DNA of 5,076 nucleotides, from the NCBI GenBank assembly GCA_020849195.1, contig JADLGT010000145.1:1-5076 (forward strand), in the 5' to 3' direction. This stretch comes from Bacteroidia bacterium (GTDB taxonomy: Bacteria; Bacteroidota; Bacteroidia; JABDFU01). Of the stretch, positions 1 to 5,076 are shown one piece after another (positions within the stretch are counted from its first letter, which is position 1; every line of letters begins with the position of its first letter). Made by a program: the position numbers and the translations under genes. The notes under the pieces were generated by a model that saw only the letters and a list, made by a program, of their open reading frames with translations, was not told the DNA's origin and searched no databases.

Positions 1-447
1 CAATGCTCCTGCTGTGAAAAGGAATCCTCCCTTCTTTCTGTATCGCTTTTGTTCTCCTAAACTAATTTCTTCAATCTTCACATCTTCATCATCATATTTT
101 CTGCGGAATACGGGGGCAAATATTCCGAGAAAAAATGCTGCCGATGCCGGAAGCGTATAAGACATATAGGTATTCTCATCAATTATCATATAATAAAATT
201 CGCTTCGGGTATAAAAGTGGTACGATAATATAGGTCCTACTATCCATTGCAAAAAAGCAATGATCATAATTAGTTCTTTTAAAGGAATATCGGATCCAAG
301 TTTTATATAAAACTGAAAGAGACAAAATATAAAAATGCCAAATCCAATCAGAGCCAACAAAGTAATATGCGGCTCAAACAAGCCCAAGGCAATAGCAGAA
401 AATAAAGAGACAAAAAAGGAAAGAATCAGGTTTTGGAAATTCTGCAT
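1..447 (-). CDS. Polytopic membrane protein, probable polysaccharide repeat-unit polymerase (Wzy-like), 3' end beyond window
   Basis: The reading frame starts at the ATG on 445-447 and stays open for 149 codons to the left edge, so the C-terminal part is missing. An in-frame stop (TAA, 481-483) lies 11 codons upstream and no other ATG intervenes, which fixes the start; no Shine-Dalgarno sequence is visible. Hydrophobic segments lie at about residues 5-24, 28-47, 58-76 and 96-113. A charged, Lys/Arg/Asp/Glu-rich stretch follows at about 114-140, probably a cytoplasmic loop, and a new hydrophobic segment begins at the edge. The segment WIVGPILSYHF (69-79), followed by a Tyr-rich stretch and MSYTLPA (95-101), resembles uncharacterised O-antigen-polymerase-like proteins in Bacteroidota exopolysaccharide clusters; this is from memory, not a search. 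Its place after three glycosyltransferase genes fits a polymerase acting in the inner membrane. A ligase or other polytopic export protein is the alternative. The coding frame is secure; the function is inferred. Confidence 0.75.
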   Translation of the reverse strand, partial: MQNFQNLILSFFVSLFSAIALGLFEPHITLLALIGFGIFIFCLFQFYIKLGSDIPLKELIMIIAFLQWIVGPILSYHFYTRSEFYYMIIDENTYMSYTLPASAAFFLGIFAPVFRRKYDDEDVKIEEISLGEQKRYRKKGGFLFTAGAL

Positions 448-522
448 GTTAATGAAAATATAATAATAACTTACTACATTTTAATCCGGTTTTTTCAATT
501 GAATTTGCAAAATCTTCCTAAA

Positions 523-542
523 GGCCGATAGCGCCTACGGCT
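523..542 (-). other. Small hairpin in the intergenic leader
   Basis: On the plus strand GCCG (524-527) and TAG (529-531) pair with CTA (535-537) and CGGC (538-541), giving seven base pairs around a CGC loop with A528 bulged. It is a GC-rich island in an AT-rich gap. Read on the minus strand it lies within the predicted leader of the membrane-protein gene. It is not followed by a T-run on either strand, so it does not look like a classic intrinsic terminator. It could be a leader structure, a remnant of a dispersed repeat, or chance. Confidence 0.3.
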
Positions 543-575
543 CATTGAGATTAGTCTGGTTTCCTCACTAAAAGA

Positions 576-607
576 CAATCGTATTTTGCGTTGCCTCTTA
601 ATACAAA
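576..607 (-). promoter_or_regulatory. Candidate Bacteroidota-type promoter for the membrane-protein gene
   Basis: On the minus strand TTTG (604-607) is followed by exactly 20 bases and then TACGATTG (576-583). This matches the primary sigma-factor pattern described for Bacteroides and Flavobacterium (TTTG or TTG near -33, 19-21 bases, TAnnTTTG near -7) with one mismatch in the -7 box. Transcription would start near 570 and give a leader of roughly 120 bases before the ATG at 447. A perfect TAnnTTTG (TAATTTTG) overlaps the upstream box at 604-611, but no TTG lies at the right distance upstream of it. Short, AT-rich motifs like these arise by chance, so this is suggestive only. Confidence 0.35.
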
Positions 608-679
608 ATTAGGATTAAAATTACCTAAAATTTACGTGCTAATCTATGGTACTCAAAATCTTGTAATTGTATGGAAGCA

Positions 680-1819
680 TTACAAATTAATGAAACGAGT
701 TAGTGCCTGCAAATTTTCGCTATAGGAATATTTTTCATTTTTCCGATTAATGGCTGTTATCATATTTTTATAATCGGAATTAATAAGATTACATGTTTGA
801 AGAATTTTATCAGCTAAGTCATCCACATTGCCATGTTTATATACAAATCCGTTCGCACCATCGTCCACCATATCGGGGGCGCAACCGCAAGCATCGCTCA
901 CAATTACGGGCAAATGCATGCTTAATGCTTCATTCACAACCAAGCCCCATGTTTCGGCATAAGTACTGGTTATAATAAGTGCATGAGTCTGAGAAAAAAT
1001 ATCGCGCAAAGCCGTTTGATTTTTGAATCCTTCGAACTTGATAAATGAAATTTCTGAAGCAGCTCTCATAGACTCCTGAAGCAACTCGCCCGTGCCAATC
1101 ATCCGAAGCTCAATGTTTGGGTTTTGCTGATGCGCTTTAATAAACGCTTTAATAACTTCTAATGGTTGTTTTTTAAAAATAAACTTTGCTGCCCATACAA
1201 AAACAATTTTATTTTCTTTTGCAGACCTCTCTACATTTTCTGCCTTCCAAAAACTTTGATCTACCGCATGAGGAGAAAACAATAGCTGCTCCGGGCGCGC
1301 GCCGTGCTTTAGCAGATATTGCTTGTTGCGTTCGCCAACATAAAGTAAGGCATCATACTTTTTAATAAAGAGTGGGTAAAGCAATTTTTTCAAAACCGCT
1401 TTGATTTTATTTTCATCCGGGTTTATTTGGCTATCGCCGCGCACAGCAACAGGAATTTTATTGCGAATACAAAACCAATAGGCCTGCCAATACGATTTTA
1501 AGTACCAACCCATAATGAGCACATGGCTTATTTTATGTTCTTTAAATTGTTCACCAATATCCGGTGTATCGCAACCGCTGAAACGAGAAACATCCGGATT
1601 GGAAGAAATGTTTTTTAAAAACGCAAACGTGTGTTCAGATAAAAGATCTACATCCCATTTAAATTTAATCCCAAATCCCGCCCGCCCGATTTCTTCGTCG
1701 GTAGGGTTGTGGCAATAAAATACAACTAAGTTTATATGCTTAGCTAAATACTTAAATAAAGGGGAGTAATATTGTATGGGGTGGCTAACTACTATACCTA
1801 ACTTTGGATTCCCATTCAT
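680..1819 (-). CDS. Glycosyltransferase, GT4 family (GT-B fold)
   Basis: This is a 379-residue protein, a normal length for a GT4 enzyme, which transfers a sugar from an activated donor to a growing lipid-linked glycan at the cytosolic membrane face, normally with retention of configuration. The N-terminal Rossmann-like half begins LGIVVSHPIQYYSPLF (7-22). It also holds GFG (48-50) with WDVDLL (55-60), and VRGDS (126-130). This combination recalls an uncharacterised GT4 subfamily beginning 'SHPIQY'. The donor-binding half holds WAAKFIFKKQP (209-219), the counterpart of the GT4 'GRL..KG' loop, then EGF (263-265). The canonical EX7E motif is intact from E289 to E297 (ETWGLVVNE), followed by LPVIVSDACGCAPDMV (303-318) and NGFVY (323-327). 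There is no signal peptide or membrane segment. The ATG at 1817-1819 lies 6 bases after the epimerase stop, which supports this start and co-transcription. It is the last gene of the tight block. Family assignment is strong; donor and acceptor are unknown. Confidence 0.93.
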   Translation of the reverse strand: MNGNPKLGIVVSHPIQYYSPLFKYLAKHINLVVFYCHNPTDEEIGRAGFGIKFKWDVDLLSEHTFAFLKNISSNPDVSRFSGCDTPDIGEQFKEHKISHVLIMGWYLKSYWQAYWFCIRNKIPVAVRGDSQINPDENKIKAVLKKLLYPLFIKKYDALLYVGERNKQYLLKHGARPEQLLFSPHAVDQSFWKAENVERSAKENKIVFVWAAKFIFKKQPLEVIKAFIKAHQQNPNIELRMIGTGELLQESMRAASEISFIKFEGFKNQTALRDIFSQTHALIITSTYAETWGLVVNEALSMHLPVIVSDACGCAPDMVDDGANGFVYKHGNVDDLADKILQTCNLINSDYKNMITAINRKNEKYSYSENLQALTRFINL

Positions 1820-1825
1820 ATAGAA

Positions 1826-2803
1826 CTATTTTTTCTTCAAAAAATCACGGTACCAGTCCAGTGTAATTTCAATTCCTCTTTTCAGGTTATAAACCGGAGC
1901 CCAGTTAAGATAGGAGTTGATCTTCTCTATATCCACCGAACGACGGCGGATGTTATCAATATCTCGTTCGGGAACATTCACAACCTGCGCAGCGGGTATT
2001 TTTTCCTTGATCAAATCAACCAGTTTATTCACCGAAGTTTCAATACTTGTGCCCACATTAAAAACTTCGCCGAGTGCTTTGGGATGAACAGCCGCAAGAA
2101 TGGTAGCACTAACGGCATCTTGTATATACGTATAATCGCGTGTTTGCTCCCCATCTCCAATAACAGTAAGGGGCTGTCCGGTCAGTGCGTTATGCACAAA
2201 TTTACCAAGCACACCGCAGTATGGGTTGGTTGGAGATTGTCCAATTCCATACACATTGGAGTAGCGAACACTTGATGTAGAAATACCATACTGCTTGTGA
2301 TAAATAATAGTATAATTTTCTCCCAACAACTTAGTTGCTGCATAATTACTTAACACTTTGGTAATACCATCTTCGGTAGCAGGAAGGTTTTTAAAACTTC
2401 CGTAAACAGAGCAGGATGATGTGTATATAAACCGCTCAAACCTTGGAGGTTTATTTTTACGCAGGTATTCTAGCGCGTTTAATGTGCTTTCGGCGTTAAC
2501 CCTCATGTCATGTACAGGCATTGAGCCCGAAGCCGATATTTGTACACAGGCCAAATGAAAAATAAAATTAACATCGGCAAACAAAGGGAAGAGCTTGTCC
2601 GATTCAAGAACAGATATTTTGTGAAACTCAATCTTGTTGATAAGGTCTCCCAAAATGGCAGGCGAACTGTTGGAGCAATCATCAACGACAATTACCTTAC
2701 AACCGTATTTGTTCACCAATTCAGCCACTAAGCTATTGCCCACAAAGCCAAGTCCTCCGGTTACTAAAACTTTTTTTTCTTTTATATTGCTTGTATAATC
2801 CAT
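1826..2803 (-). CDS. NAD-dependent nucleotide-sugar epimerase/dehydratase (extended SDR family)
   Basis: This 325-residue protein has the full signature of extended short-chain dehydrogenases that act on nucleotide sugars. The glycine-rich NAD loop is TGGLGFVG (15-22). Acidic D41, at the end of the second strand (VIVVDD), should bind the adenosine ribose, as in GalE. FHLA follows at 82-85. The catalytic triad appears complete: S130 in SSCSVYG (129-135), then Y154 and K158 in YAATK. Substrate-side motifs follow: RYSNVYG (180-186), VIGDGEQTRDYTYIQDAV (214-231) and FNVG (248-251). The length and motif order fit UDP-glucose/UDP-GlcNAc 4-epimerases and relatives (GalE/WbpP type) as well as dTDP-glucose 4,6-dehydratase-like proteins. 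A 4-epimerase-like role is favoured because the active site is YxxxK preceded by Ser, without the Asp-Glu pair after Thr typical of RmlB. The start is fixed by TAA-ATG abutment with the gene upstream, which suggests translational coupling. It probably makes or alters the donor sugar for neighbouring glycosyltransferases. The exact substrate is unknown. Confidence 0.92.
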   Translation of the reverse strand: MDYTSNIKEKKVLVTGGLGFVGNSLVAELVNKYGCKVIVVDDCSNSSPAILGDLINKIEFHKISVLESDKLFPLFADVNFIFHLACVQISASGSMPVHDMRVNAESTLNALEYLRKNKPPRFERFIYTSSCSVYGSFKNLPATEDGITKVLSNYAATKLLGENYTIIYHKQYGISTSSVRYSNVYGIGQSPTNPYCGVLGKFVHNALTGQPLTVIGDGEQTRDYTYIQDAVSATILAAVHPKALGEVFNVGTSIETSVNKLVDLIKEKIPAAQVVNVPERDIDNIRRRSVDIEKINSYLNWAPVYNLKRGIEITLDWYRDFLKKK

Positions 2804-4066
2804 TTATTTTTTATTTAGCAATTCGTTAATTGGATCTAAGAATTGTTTTGTCATGCCATAAGCGGTATGTTGCATCAAAAATTCATTTTTAACAAAATCG
2901 GCTCCTTCAAATTTGAATTTTCCCGAGAACATATTTTCCAACATTATTTCTACTTCCTGCAAATGATCGGCGGGCAAGTCGGAACTAGTGTGCGAATATA
3001 AAACAAGATAGGGATATTTCAGCTCTTGCAGAACTTTGGCGGGAAACGAATCCCTATGTACAAACGCCGCGAATATTTTTTTACTGACCAACAAACCCAT
3101 TAATTTTGAAGCTGCGTAATAGGGTTGCATACCCCCGAACAAAAAAAGAAAATCGGCTTCCATGGTCAGGCGCACAGCATCCTTGTAACTCACCCGATTG
3201 GGCTTTTCGGTAAGCACATGGGCTAATTGGTATTTTTCTTTCCACTCGTTTAACTGAGGGGCAGCGAGGCCGGCAGGGGCGTAAGAAGTACCATAAAACT
3301 CCAGCTTAAATTGATGTTTATTTTTAATTTTTCCGAATGCTTTCAACAAAACTTCAAGCACAGGATATGAGTCTGTCCAAACCGCACCGACATACCGAAG
3401 CAATTTATATTCGGGAGGGGCGGGCAAGTTTTGAACATTAATCTTAAAATCAGCGGGCTCAACTCCGTATGGTATGGCATAAAAAGGAATGTTGCCTGTT
3501 TCGGGGTATCGTTCAACTATTCCTTTATTTATTCCTTCGGAAACCGAATAAATAAGAGAAGCATTTCGCACAGCACGACGCTCAAAAACACGAGCTATTT
3601 TTTGACTTATCTTTCTTTTCATTCCGGCAGTGCTGCCGGCAGCCACATCTACCCATGGATCTATAAAGTCAATTCCATAAGGTATTTTATTGAAGAACTT
3701 TATAATTGGAGCTATTATTAGCATATACCAGGGTGGAACCGGGTACAAAATAAAATCGGGCTTTTCTTTATGCGCATGTTTTAATATAACAGGAAACATA
3801 AATGGTATTAATCTCAAGCCCAAATCGCCAAAGCCTATTTTGCGTGTAATACGATGGCTGATCGCACGTACTTCTATTTTTTTGAAATCATTTCCGGCTA
3901 GCTCTACCATCCATTCATCATCAGGTTCCTCGCGATATTTCGAAGGTGTAGTAAAAACAATGGGATAGCACCCTAAAGCAAGGGCATGTTTTACAATTAA
4001 ACGTACCCGCTGTGCAGGAGGCAAGGACGAAGGAGGGAAGTGGGGGGCTATGATAAACAGCTTCAT
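2804..4066 (-). CDS. Divergent GT4-like glycosyltransferase
   Basis: This 420-residue cytosolic protein has a GT-B layout. The N-terminus KLFIIAPHFPPSSLPPAQRV (2-21) matches the 'pp....gg.rv' acceptor-side start of GT4-like enzymes. IDFIDPWVD (132-140) corresponds to the 'DyrDPW' motif. SLIYSVSEGI (170-179) is the 'd.vi.vs..' strand, and IPYGVEPADF (198-207) is the usual 'i.nGvD...F' linker between domains. The C-terminal half starts at LLRYVGAVW (222-230) and includes LEFYGT (255-260), DFLFLFGGMQ (305-314) and SKLMGLLVSKKIFAAF (320-335). This last segment sits where GT4 enzymes carry the second half of EX7E, but the acidic residue is replaced by Gly (G324 by motif alignment) and the 'AGkP' turn by VSKK. 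The ATG at 4064-4066 is two bases after the stop of the preceding gene, and the stop abuts the ATG of the epimerase gene. It probably adds one sugar of the repeat unit; specificity is unknown. Confidence 0.85.
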   Translation of the reverse strand: MKLFIIAPHFPPSSLPPAQRVRLIVKHALALGCYPIVFTTPSKYREEPDDEWMVELAGNDFKKIEVRAISHRITRKIGFGDLGLRLIPFMFPVILKHAHKEKPDFILYPVPPWYMLIIAPIIKFFNKIPYGIDFIDPWVDVAAGSTAGMKRKISQKIARVFERRAVRNASLIYSVSEGINKGIVERYPETGNIPFYAIPYGVEPADFKINVQNLPAPPEYKLLRYVGAVWTDSYPVLEVLLKAFGKIKNKHQFKLEFYGTSYAPAGLAAPQLNEWKEKYQLAHVLTEKPNRVSYKDAVRLTMEADFLFLFGGMQPYYAASKLMGLLVSKKIFAAFVHRDSFPAKVLQELKYPYLVLYSHTSSDLPADHLQEVEIMLENMFSGKFKFEGADFVKNEFLMQHTAYGMTKQFLDPINELLNKK

Positions 4067-4068
4067 AT

Positions 4069-5076
4069 CTAACTATTAATTTCTTTCCAAACTTCGTTGT
4101 AATCATTTTCCCAATACAATTGTTGTTTCGCAACCTCCCTGGAGTTTTTTCTGAACTCATTCAATACTTCCCTGCCAGATGCCAATTTATCAATACAAGC
4201 CGCAAGGTCAACGGGATCGCCGGTTTTGTATGTTAGACCAACGTTGAACTCATTCAGTGTTTCCGAAAGCCCCGGTAAAGCAGGGCTTACAACAGCCAGC
4301 CCGGCATTAATGTAATCGAATAATTTATTCGACGAGGTGAGCATCTGGTTGTCTTCTTCGGGCAGTTCGCCAATCAAACCTGCATCATGCTCCGTAAGCG
4401 ATTCAACTATATGATCGGGGTGTGCGGAAGGGCGAAGAAATATCTTTTCATGCAGTTTATATTTGTCTAAATAACCATTGAATAATTGTTTCTGTTCCGC
4501 ATTGATGTTTCCCTGCAGGTACAATTTTACATCGCTTTTACAATGCGCTACAGCTTGAACCAAAATATGCACCCCGCGTGTATTATTAAAATAAACAGCC
4601 ATTCCATGCCACACTAGCGAAAGAGGCTTGCTGCTATCCACGATTAGTTCCTTCTGCTTAACACACTTCAGGCTATTTAACGAAGGTGTATTGCGAACTC
4701 TGAAGGCAGGAATTTTCAATCCATATTCGCTTACAATACGGTTACGCATCACATTTGTGGTGGCTAGCAATATATCAACCTCTTTTATGTTCGCACTTTC
4801 AGCAAGAACTACCCAGTCTTTCATATCCTTTTGGTACTTGGCGTATTGACCTTTAAAATATTCCTGGGAATCATAGATGAGCTTTGCACCCATTCGTTTT
4901 TTAAGTTTTACAGCTAAAGGGAGTGTATCGACCAGGTGGATCAAAATATAATCAAAATTGTTGTTTATTTTTTTTTCGGCACTCAACAAACCTTTCGCCA
5001 AATAATAGCTGAACCCGATCCTGATCCTGAATTTGTTCCAACACAACCGGATGATCTTATTGAGAATACTCGCAAA
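4069..5076 (-). CDS. Glycosyltransferase (GT4-like), N-terminus beyond right edge
   Basis: The frame is open from the right edge to a TAG stop at 4069-4071, giving 335 visible residues. It has no ATG near the edge. The first possible start codon is a TTG (5044-5046), but coding sequence clearly continues upstream of it (Phe-Ala-Ser-Ile-Leu-Asn-Lys), so the gene is cut by the window, not short. In visible numbering, an 'nfDyIliH..dtlplavklkk' strand (about 40-60) leads to LIYDSQEYF (66-74), the counterpart of the 'vyDaHEyf' motif of GT4-like transferases. LSLVWHGMA (152-160) starts the donor-binding domain, VKLYLQGN (183-190) follows, and SSNKLFDYINAGLAVVSP (248-265) replaces the canonical EX7E region, with D254 at the position of the second Glu. 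About 60-80 residues of the first Rossmann half are probably missing. It is the first gene of the visible block, with two bases to the next ATG. Its sugar is unknown. Confidence 0.88.
   Translation of the reverse strand, partial: FASILNKIIRLCWNKFRIRIGFSYYLAKGLLSAEKKINNNFDYILIHLVDTLPLAVKLKKRMGAKLIYDSQEYFKGQYAKYQKDMKDWVVLAESANIKEVDILLATTNVMRNRIVSEYGLKIPAFRVRNTPSLNSLKCVKQKELIVDSSKPLSLVWHGMAVYFNNTRGVHILVQAVAHCKSDVKLYLQGNINAEQKQLFNGYLDKYKLHEKIFLRPSAHPDHIVESLTEHDAGLIGELPEEDNQMLTSSNKLFDYINAGLAVVSPALPGLSETLNEFNVGLTYKTGDPVDLAACIDKLASGREVLNEFRKNSREVAKQQLYWENDYNEVWKEINS

Larger units (their letters stand above)
448..679. other. Intergenic gap between glycosyltransferase and membrane-protein genes
   Basis: This is the only real gap in the window: 232 bases, AT-rich apart from the hairpin at 523-542. 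I see no open frame with coding character on either strand and no tRNA-like fold. A weak inverted repeat, TTGTAAT (661-667) with ATTACAA (679-685), overlaps the stop codon of the glycosyltransferase gene. Its stem is pure A/T except for one G-C pair and no T-run follows, so it is a poor terminator candidate. Other short repeats (for example TTAGT 551-555 with ACTAA 567-571) are at chance level. Whether transcription reads through is unclear. Confidence 0.6.

Noticed and set aside
448..679. Small RNA, riboswitch or tRNA in the gap
   Set aside because: Beyond one seven-pair hairpin I see no conserved core of a known class and no cloverleaf; not enough to call an RNA gene.
661..685. Inverted repeat TTGTAAT/ATTACAA as an intrinsic terminator
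   Set aside because: The stem is only seven pairs, almost all A/T, with an 11-base loop and no following T-run, and it overlaps the stop codon; too weak to call.
3431..3721. Plus-strand open frame of 96 codons
   Set aside because: It lies wholly inside the divergent glycosyltransferase gene on the other strand, has no recognisable motif and has low-complexity Asn/Ser/Ile composition typical of an antisense shadow. The same holds for the other plus-strand frames at 793-975, 1515-1718, 2084-2275, 2540-2731, 3690-3968 and 4628-4849.
3921..4160. Minus-strand open frame overlapping the junction of two glycosyltransferase genes
   Set aside because: It overlaps two well-supported genes in another frame and its translation shows no domain; a shadow frame.
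4069..5046. A complete 325-residue gene beginning at a TTG codon (5044-5046)
   Set aside because: The frame stays open with plausible coding sequence to the window edge, and the protein lacks the first part of the GT-B N-terminal domain, so the gene is cut by the window and the TTG is internal.
1..5076. Mobile element, CRISPR array or defence system
   Set aside because: No transposase or integrase motifs, terminal inverted repeats, regularly spaced direct repeats or defence-type domains appear on either strand; all genes fit polysaccharide synthesis.

Overview
The window looks like part of a surface-polysaccharide (exopolysaccharide, capsule or O-antigen type) biosynthesis cluster from a member of the Bacteroidota. 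The evidence for that phylum is indirect. The DNA is AT-rich. The genes lack clear Shine-Dalgarno sequences (A/T-rich bases precede the ATG at 447, 1819, 2803 and 4066). The only plausible promoter fits the Bacteroidota-type TTTG ... TAnnTTTG pattern rather than the E. coli pattern, and the proteins resemble polysaccharide genes of that phylum. I cannot name a genus.

All supported genes lie on the minus strand, so the transcriptional order runs from high to low coordinates: (1) a glycosyltransferase whose N-terminus lies beyond the right edge (4069-5076); (2) a second, divergent GT4-like glycosyltransferase (2804-4066); (3) an NAD-dependent nucleotide-sugar epimerase/dehydratase of the extended SDR family (1826-2803); (4) a third glycosyltransferase, GT4 type with an intact EX7E motif (680-1819); (5) after a 232-base gap, the first 149 codons of a multi-spanning membrane protein (1-447), probably the repeat-unit polymerase (Wzy-like) of the cluster. 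The first four genes are packed with gaps of 2, 0 and 6 bases, which implies one operon with translational coupling. The gap at 448-679 carries a candidate promoter and a small hairpin, so the membrane-protein gene may have its own transcript.

Read together, the epimerase would supply or modify a UDP-sugar (or similar), the three cytosolic glycosyltransferases would each add a sugar to a lipid-linked repeat unit, and the membrane protein would polymerise the repeat units after export. The substrates cannot be read from the sequence. I found no RNA gene, insertion sequence, CRISPR array, attachment site or origin. No previously undescribed system is evident: this is an ordinary-looking accessory polysaccharide locus. 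The points most worth a second look are the divergent donor site of the second glycosyltransferase, the uncharacterised glycosyltransferase subfamily at 680-1819, and the intergenic leader before the membrane protein.
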